Part shown: in pieces, positions 7,383-15,759 of the stretch | Layout: every line of letters starts with the position of its first letter | Position numbering within the stretch: position 1 is the first letter of the stretch | Source of the DNA: Clostridium sp. CAG:411 | Lineage (GTDB): Bacteria; Bacillota; Clostridia; Lachnospirales; Lachnospiraceae | Length of the DNA: 24,736 nt | NCBI GenBank assembly: GCA_000437275.1 | Contig: FR899690.1 | Coordinates: forward strand, 23,508 to 48,243 | Reading direction: 5' to 3' | Notes under the pieces: model-generated | What the model was told of the DNA's origin: nothing | Seen by the model: the letters and a program-made list of their open reading frames with translations, nothing else | Database searches by the model: none | Position numbers and translations under genes: made by a program

Positions 7383-7410
7383 GGTCAGCGGAATTTTTAT
7401 TCTGCTGACC
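7383..7410. repeat. Strong hairpin without T-tract
   Basis: GGTCAGCGGAAT (7383-7394), a TTTT loop and ATTCTGCTGACC (7399-7410) form a 12-base-pair stem with one G-U pair. No T-run follows on either strand, so it is not a classic terminator; it may protect an RNA 3' end or be a protein site. Confidence 0.7.
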
Positions 7411-7503
7411 GTAAAAAGAAAATTAAATGTTTGACTTAAAAAGGCACAAAATGTACGGGAAAATCGGGGAAATAAAAAAATTACAAAAAAATAAAAAAAA
7501 AGC

Positions 7504-7532
7504 TTGCATTTTGTTTTTCTATCATATATAAT
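7504..7532 (+). promoter_or_regulatory. Promoter of tRNA-Lys
   Basis: TTGCAT (7504-7509), 17 bases, TATAAT (7527-7532). A perfect -10 about 42 bases before the tRNA. Confidence 0.75.
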
Positions 7533-7574
7533 ACATATTGTTGACGCGGGAAAGACAAATGCTGAAACAAATAA

Positions 7575-7647
7575 GCGCCGCTAGCTCAGTTGGTAGAGCA
7601 CCTGACTCTTAATCAGGGTGTCCAGGGTTCGAACCCCTGGCGGCGCA
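7575..7647 (+). tRNA. tRNA-Lys (anticodon CUU)
   Basis: A complete cloverleaf: acceptor GCGCCGC (7575-7581) with GCGGCGC (7640-7646) and discriminator A; D stem GCTC/GAGC; anticodon stem CCTGA/TCAGG with loop CTCTTAA, anticodon CTT at 7608-7610; T arm CAGGG TTCGAAC CCCTG. The 3' CCA is not encoded. It reads AAG codons. Confidence 0.97.
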
Positions 7648-7650
7648 TTA

Positions 7651-7696
7651 AAGTCCTAGTTTGACAGACGTGGAGCTGTTGGGTTGGGGCTTTTTT
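7651..7696 (+). terminator. Terminator of tRNA-Lys
   Basis: AAGTCC (7651-7656) and TTGACAG pair with CTGTTGG and GGGCTT across a loop near 7668-7675, with G-U pairs, ending in six Ts (7691-7696). It begins four bases after the tRNA. Confidence 0.7.
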
Positions 7697-7707
7697 GATT
7701 CTATAAA
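7679..7707 (+). promoter_or_regulatory. Weak candidate promoter for the RND gene
   Basis: TTGGGT (7679-7684), 17 bases, TATAAA (7702-7707). Only 41 bases lie between the tRNA terminator and the exporter gene, so a promoter overlapping the terminator, or read-through from the tRNA, is needed. Confidence 0.25.
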
Positions 7708-7737
7708 GAAAGTGTATTCGAGAGAGGAAGGAAAAAG

Positions 7738-10700
7738 ATGTTATCAAAAATCAGTGTAAAGAAACCATATACTGTATTGGTTGGTGTGGTTTTGATTATC
7801 GTACTGGGTGTTTTGTCGTTACGAAACATGAGTACAGATTTGTTACCTGATATGGAATTGCCTTATGCAATTATTATGACAACCTATCCTGGAGCAAGTC
7901 CAGAGGAAGTAGAATCTACGGTTACGAAACCTGTAGAGCAGGCAATGGCAAGTATCAGTAATATGAAAAAGGTTTCTTCTATATCAAATAGCAATGTATC
8001 CGTTGTAATATTGCAGTTTAATGACGGGGCGGATATGAATACAGCTACAATTGATATGAGGGAAAGTTTGGATACGATTTCTGCATCATGGAGTGATTCC
8101 ATTGGAAATCCTACCATTATGAAAATCAATCCAGACATGATGCCAATTATGGTAGCAGCCGTAGACAGTGACAATTTGGATGTTTACGAGCTGGCAGATA
8201 AAATGGATGCAGATATTTTGCCTGACTTGGAAAGTGTGGAAGGTGTGGCATCTGTCAGTACATCTGGTGAAGTAAAGAAAAAGATGGAGGTTGTCATTCA
8301 GCAGGATAAGATTGACCAGGTCAATAAGCTTGTACAGGCAGCCATTAATGGAAAGTTTGATGATGCGGAAGATGAAATTTCCAAGAATGAAAGTAAAGTA
8401 AAGGATGGTAAGCAGACCTTATCTTCAACCCAGGAAGATACAGCACAAAAATTAGCAGATGGAAGCACAGAGTTAGATAAGAATGGAAAGAAGATTTCCG
8501 ATACGCTGACTACTATTAATAGTGCATTAGCGGAATTAAAAGTCAATGAGAAAACTCTTGAGGATTCTGCTAAGCAGATTAAAACAGGATTGGTTCAGGT
8601 TGCGACAACGAAAGCACAATTAAAAGCAACCATTTCGACTCTTACAACAGCGAAAAGTAGTTTGCAAAAGATACAGGATGCATTGGATTCCTTGTATAGC
8701 CAAAAGGCTTCGATCGAGCAAATGATAGAAACTGGAGGAGAGACCACAGAGCTTCGTAACAAACTTACGGCAGTTGAAGTACAGATTAAGGCGGCAGAAA
8801 AACAATTGACAGCACAGGGAATGACAGTAGATGATGTTGCCAGCAAGTTAAAAGAATTGGAAAGTGGACTGACGCAGGCACAGACTGGTTTAAAAGCAGT
8901 AGAAAAGCAGGAAAAGACATTAAAGGCCAGTCAGAAGAAAATTAAGTCAGGCAAAGAAAAAATTGCGGCAGCTAAGGTAAAATTAACAAAGACTAAGGCA
9001 CAGTTAGAAGCAGGACGGATTACTATTGAAAGTGCAAAAAATGAATTAAACAAACAGACAGTACTTGCTGCAATCAAGTTGAGTGTAGCAAATATGGATG
9101 TAAATACGGGTTCTAATCAGTTGAATGAGGCAAAAAAGAGTCTTAAAGAAGCGAAGAAGGCGGCAAAAGATAAGTCTGACTTAAATGCCATTATTACAAA
9201 GTCAATGGTTGAAGGTATTTTAACAGCACAGAATTTTGAAATGCCTGCAGGATATGTGACAGAAGATAATGCATCTTATCTTGTAAAGGTCGGAGAGGAA
9301 ATCCAGTCTCAGGAAGATTTGGAACAATTAGTAATTTGTGATTTGGGAATAGATGGTTTAAAACCAATACGATTATCGGATGTAGCAGATATTGCGGTGA
9401 CAGATAATGCGGATAATTTTTATACGGTTGTAAATGGAAACCCAGCAATTGCACTTACGATTGAAAAGGCAACGGGATATTCTACTGGAGATGTCACCCA
9501 TCGTTTATTGGATCGACTGGATGAAGTAAAGAGTGGAATAAAGGGACTTCATGTGAGTGTATTGATGAACCAAGGTGTTTATATTGATATGGTAGTAAGT
9601 TCGGTTGTACAAAATTTATTGGTCGGAGCATTTTTGGCAATTATTATTTTATTTATCTTCTTAAAAGATATACGACCTACTCTTATTGTTGCGTGTTCGA
9701 TACCGTTAAGTGTGGTTGCCGCAGTTGTACTGATGTATTTTAGTGGCGTGACATTAAATGTAATCTCCTTATCGGGGCTGGCATTAGGTGTTGGTATGTT
9801 GGTAGATAACTCTATTGTTGTAATCGAAAATATTTTCCGTATGCGAAACGAGGAAGGGTATAGCGCAAGGAAGGCATCTATTGAGGGTGCAAAACAGGTG
9901 GCAGGTGCCATTGCTGCATCTACGCTTACCACAGTATGTGTGTTTGCACCAATTATTTTTACCGAGGGACTTACAAGACAGCTTTTTGTGGACTTGGCAT
10001 TGACATTAGCATATTCTCTACTTGCCAGTTTGTTAGTCAGTCTTACGTTGGTTCCGGCTATGGCGCAGGGGTTGTTACGAAAGAAAACAAATACGAAAGG
10101 GGAGACAACCAACAAACGTCGAACCATTTATACTTCCTTGCTGGAAAAGGTACTGCATGCAAAGGCACTTGTTTTAATCCTATCTTTGGTACTTTTAATT
10201 GTTTTTGTCGGACTGGCATTTTCAAGAGGAACTGTGTTTATGCCAAATATGGGAAGTACACAGATGACAGCAGTATTATCTGCACCGGAAGGAACAGAGA
10301 TGACAGATCAGGAACTTTATGATATGTCGGATAAAGCGATAAAGAAGATATTAAAAGTAGATGGAGTAGAAACAGTCGGTGCCATGTCTGGCGGTGGCGG
10401 TATCATGTCTATGTATTCTGGAAATAGTGGAGATGGTATCAGCATGTATATTCTGCTGGATGAGAAAACAAAGCGTTCGAATCGAGCAATTAAAAAGGAC
10501 ATAGAGAAAGAAACGAAGGATTTGAAGTGCACACTTTCCGTAAAAGAATCTGCTATGGATATGAGTAGTATGATGGGTTCTTCTGGTATGACAATTGAGG
10601 TTAAAGGTAAGGACTTAGATAAGCTACAAAAGATTACAGAGGATATTATCGAAAGAGTGCAGGATGTTGAGGGAATTGCTTCTATTTCAAATGGAATGGA

Positions 10701-11694
10701 AGATAGTGAGCAGGAATTTCGTATTACAGTAGACAAAGACAAGGCTATGAAATATTCTCTTACGGTTGCACAGGTATTCCAGCAAGTAAATGCCAGACTT
10801 TCTGAGGCAGGAAAATCGACGACATTATCTACGGATACTTATGATTTGGGTGTTTATGTAAGTGATGCAAAAGATACGAGTCTTACTCGAAAGCAACTGA
10901 AAAATCTTAAATTGACTTATACAGATGCGGAGACACAGCAAAGCAAAAGTGTAAAATTGTCAAAGGTTGCAACCTTTACTATGGCTGATTCACCAACCAG
11001 TATTCACCATGATAATCAAACAAGATATATGAGTGTATCCATTACAATTGATGAAAATCACAATATTGGACTTGTTAGTGAGAAGGTTAAGAGTGAATTA
11101 AAGAAATATCATACACCAGCAGGCTATGAGATTGAATCTACTGGTGAAGATGAGACCATTAATGATGCTATGGGACAGGTTATTTTGATGATGCTAGTGG
11201 GTGTATTGTTTATGTACTTAATTATGGTAGCACAGTTCCAGTCTTTGTTATCCCCTTTTATCATTCTGTTTACCATTCCGCTTGCATTTACAGGTGGCTT
11301 TATGGCATTGTTCTTTAGTGGAAGTGAAGTCAGTGTCATTGCTATGATTGGTTTTGTTATGCTGGCTGGTATTATTGTAAACAATGGTATTGTATTAGTA
11401 GATTACATTAACCAGTTAAGAGCATCTGGAGTGGAAAAATACGAGGCAATTGTAATGGCTGGTAGTGTACGAATTAGACCAATTCTTATGACTGCACTTA
11501 CAACCGTTTTGGGATTGTTGCCAATGTTAGTTACCAGTGATAGTGGTTCGGATATGGTGAAACCAATGGCAATTGTAACAATTGGAGGATTGATTTATGG
11601 TACATTACTTACTCTGTTTGTAGTGCCATGTATTTATGCGATATTAAATCGAAAATCAGATGCGAAACTTGTAGAAGCACAATTGGATGAATAG
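7738..11694 (+). CDS. RND-superfamily exporter with large coiled-coil insertion
   Basis: A 1318-residue inner-membrane transporter of the AcrB/HAE-1 or SwrC type. The N-terminus (first helix, then DLLPDMELPYAIIMTTYPGA and PEEVESTVTKPVEQ) is classic, as are GVGMLVDNSIVVIENIFR in helix 4 and AGIIVNNGIVLVDYINQLR near helix 10. Such proteins use the ion gradient to expel hydrophobic compounds. Residues about 195-481 are an insertion rich in Lys, Ala, Leu and Glu with heptad patterns, placed in the first extracytoplasmic loop; without it the protein would have the usual length of about 1030. Asp690 of the proton relay is present, but the next residue is Asn, and the helix-10 Lys of AcrB is Asn1215. 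No adaptor or outer-membrane partner gene is near. Start ATG has GAGAGAGGAAGG upstream. Substrate unknown. Confidence 0.93.
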   Translation: MLSKISVKKPYTVLVGVVLIIVLGVLSLRNMSTDLLPDMELPYAIIMTTYPGASPEEVESTVTKPVEQAMASISNMKKVSSISNSNVSVVILQFNDGADMNTATIDMRESLDTISASWSDSIGNPTIMKINPDMMPIMVAAVDSDNLDVYELADKMDADILPDLESVEGVASVSTSGEVKKKMEVVIQQDKIDQVNKLVQAAINGKFDDAEDEISKNESKVKDGKQTLSSTQEDTAQKLADGSTELDKNGKKISDTLTTINSALAELKVNEKTLEDSAKQIKTGLVQVATTKAQLKATISTLTTAKSSLQKIQDALDSLYSQKASIEQMIETGGETTELRNKLTAVEVQIKAAEKQLTAQGMTVDDVASKLKELESGLTQAQTGLKAVEKQEKTLKASQKKIKSGKEKIAAAKVKLTKTKAQLEAGRITIESAKNELNKQTVLAAIKLSVANMDVNTGSNQLNEAKKSLKEAKKAAKDKSDLNAIITKSMVEGILTAQNFEMPAGYVTEDNASYLVKVGEEIQSQEDLEQLVICDLGIDGLKPIRLSDVADIAVTDNADNFYTVVNGNPAIALTIEKATGYSTGDVTHRLLDRLDEVKSGIKGLHVSVLMNQGVYIDMVVSSVVQNLLVGAFLAIIILFIFLKDIRPTLIVACSIPLSVVAAVVLMYFSGVTLNVISLSGLALGVGMLVDNSIVVIENIFRMRNEEGYSARKASIEGAKQVAGAIAASTLTTVCVFAPIIFTEGLTRQLFVDLALTLAYSLLASLLVSLTLVPAMAQGLLRKKTNTKGETTNKRRTIYTSLLEKVLHAKALVLILSLVLLIVFVGLAFSRGTVFMPNMGSTQMTAVLSAPEGTEMTDQELYDMSDKAIKKILKVDGVETVGAMSGGGGIMSMYSGNSGDGISMYILLDEKTKRSNRAIKKDIEKETKDLKCTLSVKESAMDMSSMMGSSGMTIEVKGKDLDKLQKITEDIIERVQDVEGIASISNGMEDSEQEFRITVDKDKAMKYSLTVAQVFQQVNARLSEAGKSTTLSTDTYDLGVYVSDAKDTSLTRKQLKNLKLTYTDAETQQSKSVKLSKVATFTMADSPTSIHHDNQTRYMSVSITIDENHNIGLVSEKVKSELKKYHTPAGYEIESTGEDETINDAMGQVILMMLVGVLFMYLIMVAQFQSLLSPFIILFTIPLAFTGGFMALFFSGSEVSVIAMIGFVMLAGIIVNNGIVLVDYINQLRASGVEKYEAIVMAGSVRIRPILMTALTTVLGLLPMLVTSDSGSDMVKPMAIVTIGGLIYGTLLTLFVVPCIYAILNRKSDAKLVEAQLDE

Positions 11695-11720
11695 AGATAG
11701 AAAATCGAAAAAATTATAGG

Positions 11721-11760
11721 AAAAAGGTTATCTTGTCTTTTGTGACAGGATAACCTTTTT
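11721..11760. terminator. Bidirectional terminator, RND gene and DUF885 gene
   Basis: AAAAAGGTTATCTTGTC (11721-11737) pairs along 17 positions (one G-U) with GACAGGATAACCTTTTT (11744-11760), loop TTTTGT, with T-runs on both strands between two converging genes. Confidence 0.92.
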
Positions 11761-11770
11761 TATAGAAAAA

Positions 11771-13555
11771 TTATTTTTGTGTTTTTATCCAGTTTTGCAT
11801 ATATTTCTTAATGACAGGGAATGGAGATGGTCCCATGTTTAAAAGAAATGTATGAAATTCTTTTGCATTGAATTTATCTCCAAGTTGTTTCTCTGCATCG
11901 GCTCTTAAATCGGCAAATTCAATATATCCAATTACATATTGTAAATAGTTGCCCGGATCATCAACTACAATATCAAACACTTCATTAATCGCATCTTCAT
12001 TGGAAACACCAAAATCTTGTAGGTATTTTCCCAGATCCTCTTTTGTCCAGCAGTCGTAATTGACACCAATATCCATTTCTGCATACATACAAAGATTAAA
12101 AATAGAATATTGTTTTGCGTATTCCCCTAAATTGTCTGACAGCTTAGCAATGTCATAAGAATATATTTCTGCGTAAGTAGCCCATCCTTCACTGTAACCG
12201 CCATAATTTAACATGGCACGAAGTGGCGTGGGGTTTTGTTGCTGAAAATAAACTGTTTGTAGTAAATGTCCCGGATAGCCTTCATGTGCCAGTGTTGGGA
12301 ATATGCTGGACAGGTCATTTTTGCTGGAACCATTGATGTAAATACTGTTTTCCTTATAATTATCCAATTGAGGCGTCAAATAAAAGGCAGGACTTACATG
12401 TTCTTCCAAAGATTTATCCACGTATTTTACCGTGTAGTTTACAGGTTTCAATTCTGGAAAATCTGAGGTCACGGTTTCCTTTAGATAACCTACAATTTTA
12501 TCTGGGTCTGTCATAGGAAATTTCATATTGTAATAAGAATCCCAGATGGTCTCATCGTTGGCAGTCAATGTAGAAATCTTTGTGGCAGCAGCTTTCATAG
12601 TTCTTTGTAATGCAGTCTTCATTTGCTTTATACTTTTATCTGAACCAGTAGTAGACTGTGCCATCTTTTCATAATAGGTTTTACCTTTTGGAAGATTTCC
12701 TATACCACCATCATTTTTTCCAGTACCTTTTAATTTGCATATAGTATCAATCAGTCCTTGGTAAGCTGGAATGACCGATTCGGTCACCGCTTTTTTATTT
12801 TTCTTTTTGTATTGCTCCCGTTCTTTGGCTGTTAGCCATTCAAAGGAGTCCAGTCTTTCATTAAAAATAGTAATCAGCAAATTTTCATCTGGGTCTTCGA
12901 TAAAATCTTTACACTGGGATATAATATTGTCTGCATTGTGGTCACTCATAAATAGACCTGCTTTGGATTTTTCTCGTTCAAATGCACCAATTTTAGTAAA
13001 ATAATCGTTTATGGTGTAAAGAAGTTTCAAGTAGGTATCCACATCATCCTTGTCAGAAAAATTGTATTCTGACAATAGAATTGGTAACTGTGCTTGAATA
13101 CCTGTAGTGTTCCCAAGTGCTTCGCCGTAAAGCAGATAATCTTCCTCATCATTGTCTATACGATAGTAATCTTCCAAAATGTCATAGGTAACTTTTTGGT
13201 CATCTGTAAGAGCAGAATAGGCAAAGGAGGTAAGTCGGCTGTATATATTTTCTACTTCCGCAATATTCTTTTTGGCATAGTCTACACCATAATCTCCCAG
13301 TGTAGGTGTGAAGTCTGTAATTCCGTACTTTTCTGGATTTTTAAGGGTATAATTTAGTGTAATGCTGTCGGATTGTACTTCTTTTACAAATAGTTCATTT
13401 AAAAACTGGTCAAAATTTGCCTGTTCCTGTTCTTTGTTTACATTTTTTTTCTCGGTATAGTGTGTAGATTCCTGTGCGTTGTTGCAGCCATTGCTCTGTA
13501 AACACACGGCAACCATACAAATAAGAGCGAGAAAACGTTTCAGTTTCTGTTTCAT
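11771..13555 (-). CDS. DUF885 family putative metallopeptidase lipoprotein
   Basis: A 594-residue exported protein. The N-terminus MKQKLKRFLALICMVAVCLQ is a signal peptide followed by SNGC, a passable lipobox, so Cys24 probably carries lipid and the protein faces outside. The body matches the DUF885 family: PTLAHEGYPGHLLQ places an HE-x4-H zinc-binding motif at H424, E425, H430, and YSEGWATYAEIY (E456 or E463) would supply a further ligand. Family relatives are viewed as gluzincin-like peptidases, but substrates are largely unknown. AGAAAGGAAA precedes the ATG at 13555. Between promoter and start lies a perfect palindrome (13576-13610). It stands alone, converging with the RND gene and diverging from spmB. 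Peptide scavenging is a guess only. Confidence 0.85.
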   Translation of the reverse strand: MKQKLKRFLALICMVAVCLQSNGCNNAQESTHYTEKKNVNKEQEQANFDQFLNELFVKEVQSDSITLNYTLKNPEKYGITDFTPTLGDYGVDYAKKNIAEVENIYSRLTSFAYSALTDDQKVTYDILEDYYRIDNDEEDYLLYGEALGNTTGIQAQLPILLSEYNFSDKDDVDTYLKLLYTINDYFTKIGAFEREKSKAGLFMSDHNADNIISQCKDFIEDPDENLLITIFNERLDSFEWLTAKEREQYKKKNKKAVTESVIPAYQGLIDTICKLKGTGKNDGGIGNLPKGKTYYEKMAQSTTGSDKSIKQMKTALQRTMKAAATKISTLTANDETIWDSYYNMKFPMTDPDKIVGYLKETVTSDFPELKPVNYTVKYVDKSLEEHVSPAFYLTPQLDNYKENSIYINGSSKNDLSSIFPTLAHEGYPGHLLQTVYFQQQNPTPLRAMLNYGGYSEGWATYAEIYSYDIAKLSDNLGEYAKQYSIFNLCMYAEMDIGVNYDCWTKEDLGKYLQDFGVSNEDAINEVFDIVVDDPGNYLQYVIGYIEFADLRADAEKQLGDKFNAKEFHTFLLNMGPSPFPVIKKYMQNWIKTQK

Positions 13556-13575
13556 TTTCTATTTCCTTTCTATTG

Positions 13576-13610
13576 TAATGTAACAGGATTCAATCTGAAT
13601 AGTTACATTA
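13576..13610. repeat. Nested palindrome in DUF885 gene leader
   Basis: TAATGTAAC (13576-13584) is inverted to GTTACATTA (13602-13610), and inside it ATTCA (13588-13592) is inverted to TGAAT (13596-13600). It begins about where transcription should start for the minus-strand gene, so it could be an operator or a 5' mRNA hairpin. Confidence 0.75.
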
Positions 13611-13613
13611 TGT

Positions 13614-13619
13614 ATTATA
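13614..13619 (-). promoter_or_regulatory. Extended -10 promoter of DUF885 gene
   Basis: Minus strand reads TGATATAAT, an extended -10 with perfect TATAAT (plus 13614-13619). The -35 match (TTCTGA, 18 bases upstream) is weak. Confidence 0.5.
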
Positions 13620-13740
13620 TCACAAAAGAAATAAAATCAGAACTAAGATTAGCAACTGTGTGAAGAATAACTTTAGTAGTCTAAAAGGAATATTTTTTAC
13701 ATATTTTATAATAATATGATTATCAGAAGTGTGGTGGCCT

Positions 13741-14253
13741 ATGTTAATAAGAATTTCAAACTTGTTGATCCCGATGGTCGTATTTTATATTGTGGGATAC
13801 GGAATGTTAAAGCGAGTAAATTTGTTTGATGCATTTATAAAGGGAGCGCAGGATGGAATTAAAGTAGTGGTGGAGATTTTACCCACTCTGATTGGGCTTT
13901 TGGTTGCGATTGCTGCCATACGAGCCAGTGGAATATTTGAATGGATGGGACAGCATCAGAGTGGAATCTGGGATGTGCTCCATTTTCCGCAGGAATTGGT
14001 TCCGCTGGTCATAATAAAAATGATTTCTTCTTCAGCAGCAACAGGGCTTTTGCTAGATATTTATAAAACCTATGGAACGGATTCGCAAATTGGGGTAATG
14101 GCATCGGTTTTAATGTCCTGTTCTGAAACCATTTTATATACCATGGCTGTATATTTTGCAGCCGCAGGAGTAAAAAAGACCCGCTATACATTGGCGGGGG
14201 CTTTATTCGCAACGTTTGTAGGAGTTGTGGCAACGGTAGTTCTTGTTTCATAG
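13741..14253 (+). CDS. spmB: Spore maturation protein B
   Basis: A 170-residue membrane protein matching SpmB in length and sequence: LLIPMVVFYIVGYGMLKRVN, DAFIKGAQDGIKVVVEILPTL, then PLVIIKMISSSAATGLLLDI and SVLMSCSETILYTMAVYF, with a hydrophobic C-terminus. It acts with SpmA in spore core dehydration. The start is unsure: ATG at 13741 (GGTGG too close upstream) or GTG at 13729, four residues longer; neither has a good ribosome binding site. In B. subtilis spmA and spmB are adjacent and co-transcribed, whereas here they are over 7 kb apart on opposite strands. Upstream DNA is AT-rich with GGAATA (13687-13692) and TATAAT-like steps but no convincing sigma-A pair; a forespore promoter is possible but not shown. 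Confidence 0.92.
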   Translation: MLIRISNLLIPMVVFYIVGYGMLKRVNLFDAFIKGAQDGIKVVVEILPTLIGLLVAIAAIRASGIFEWMGQHQSGIWDVLHFPQELVPLVIIKMISSSAATGLLLDIYKTYGTDSQIGVMASVLMSCSETILYTMAVYFAAAGVKKTRYTLAGALFATFVGVVATVVLVS

Positions 14254-14405
14254 AGTAGAATTTCAAAAATTTTCTGTAAACAATGTTTTGTCTACGGTAT
14301 TTTGCGGAAGGCTATAGAATAGAAACGTTGCGTTAGAAGAGGTGGAGAAAAGGAAGAAAAATACCGAAATATACAAAAGAGAAGGGAAAAAGTAAGGAGG
14401 AACAA

Positions 14406-15680
14406 ATGAAAGAAATTGGCATTGTGATATGCAATTATAATAAATCTGCATATGTAGTAAAATGTATAGAAACGGTTCTTGCTTCTGATTATCAGAATTT
14501 TGATATTTATGTGGTAGACAATGCTTCTACAGATAATTCAGTGCAGGCAATTAAAGAGAATTATAAAGATGTAGTGACGGTACTGGAAAATCAAGAAAAT
14601 CTGGGAGGCTCTGGAGGGTTCAATACGGGAATACGAAAGGTATTGGAGGGCGACTATAAGTATGTATATTGTTTAGATAATGATGTACAGATTACGCCAG
14701 ATGCCATTGGTGCATTGCATGATTTTCTGGAAAAGAATCCTAAGGTTGGCATGGTTGGTTCTAAGGTGAAGCATTTACAAATGCCAGACTATGTGCAACA
14801 GATGGGGTTAAAGATACGCTTTGACTGTTTTTCTGCTGAGACACTTTATGCAGATTGTTTGGATAGCACAGAAATACCAGAAATCGTTTACTGTGATACG
14901 GTAGCTGCCTGTTCTGTTATGTTGCCCACAAAGGTTGTACGTGAAGTGGGAATGATGCCAGAGGATAATTTTATTTACTGGGATGATATGGAATGGGGAT
15001 ATGTAGTGTCACAGGCAGGGTATCAGGTGGCTGCAATTGGAGCTTCTGTGGTTTATCATGAAATGAGTGCGAATATGAGAAGAGAGAATACGTTTTCTAC
15101 GTATTATCTATGGAGAAACCAGTTGCATTTTTTTATGAAATATACACCAGATTCTTTGCGAGACAACATGTGCTTTCGATTGCTTTCTTCTGTATTTGAT
15201 GAAATATATACCTGCATGTATCGAGAAGAACATAATGTGGCTACCACAATTGAATATGCTTTTTTTGATGCTATTATGGGAAAGCGGGGAAAAGCAGAAC
15301 CAGAAAAAATTCTTCCCAACGATTCTTCTGATCAAAGGGTACTTGCTGCGTTGCAAAAGTATGAGCAGATTTGTGTAAAGGATGAGGCACAGATTGGTTT
15401 AGAGCAGGCGATTCGAAAGTTATGTCCAAATATGCAGTTTGTTGCAGAAAATCAGGCACAGTCTGTATGGAAGAGTTGCCATAATATAATGACCGTAGAG
15501 GATACCTCATTATCAAACATTTATGTGGATGAAAATTGGAATATTTTATTGGATGCCGCGGATGTGCAGGTAGTAGAGCAATATTCTTATAGTATGCAGC
15601 TTTTTATTTATATGCATCAAAATGTTTTTCTTCTGCGCAGCAAGCAATTGTATGATGCCAAAAGAAAGGATTGTTTTTAG
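14406..15680 (+). CDS. GT2 family glycosyltransferase
   Basis: A 424-residue cytoplasmic enzyme with an N-terminal GT-A fold: IGIVICNYNKSAYVVKCIETVL, the nucleotide-binding YVVDNASTDNSVQ, LGGSGGFNTGIR, and the metal-binding CLDNDVQI (D91-N92-D93). YWDDMEWGYVVSQAGY holds the catalytic-base region and VVYHEMSANMRR an acceptor-side motif as in rhamnosyl- or galactofuranosyltransferase-like GT2 enzymes. The last 130 or so residues are an extension of unknown role. It likely adds a sugar from a nucleotide donor to a cell-surface glycan, but donor and acceptor cannot be read from sequence. No other glycan gene is in the window, which is unusual since these enzymes often sit in clusters. AAGGAGG precedes the ATG. 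No clear terminator follows. Confidence 0.88.
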   Translation: MKEIGIVICNYNKSAYVVKCIETVLASDYQNFDIYVVDNASTDNSVQAIKENYKDVVTVLENQENLGGSGGFNTGIRKVLEGDYKYVYCLDNDVQITPDAIGALHDFLEKNPKVGMVGSKVKHLQMPDYVQQMGLKIRFDCFSAETLYADCLDSTEIPEIVYCDTVAACSVMLPTKVVREVGMMPEDNFIYWDDMEWGYVVSQAGYQVAAIGASVVYHEMSANMRRENTFSTYYLWRNQLHFFMKYTPDSLRDNMCFRLLSSVFDEIYTCMYREEHNVATTIEYAFFDAIMGKRGKAEPEKILPNDSSDQRVLAALQKYEQICVKDEAQIGLEQAIRKLCPNMQFVAENQAQSVWKSCHNIMTVEDTSLSNIYVDENWNILLDAADVQVVEQYSYSMQLFIYMHQNVFLLRSKQLYDAKRKDCF

Positions 15681-15759
15681 CAATTTTTAGCATTTTGGCA
15701 TTTTAGAAACCATGTTGACAAAAATACTCTGAGAATTTCGGTTTTCCGCATAAATTTAT

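Noticed and set aside
7575..7647. tRNA-Lys as an integration site for a genomic island
   Set aside because: No integrase gene, no repeated tRNA 3' end downstream within the window, and neighbouring composition is uniform.
9579..10127. Minus-strand open frame of 182 codons inside the RND gene
   Set aside because: Lies wholly opposite conserved transporter helices and has no start signals.
14295..14366. Inverted repeat CGGTATTTT / AAAATACCG upstream of the glycosyltransferase
   Set aside because: Nine-base arms with a 54-base gap in AT-rich DNA; could easily be chance and has no T-run.
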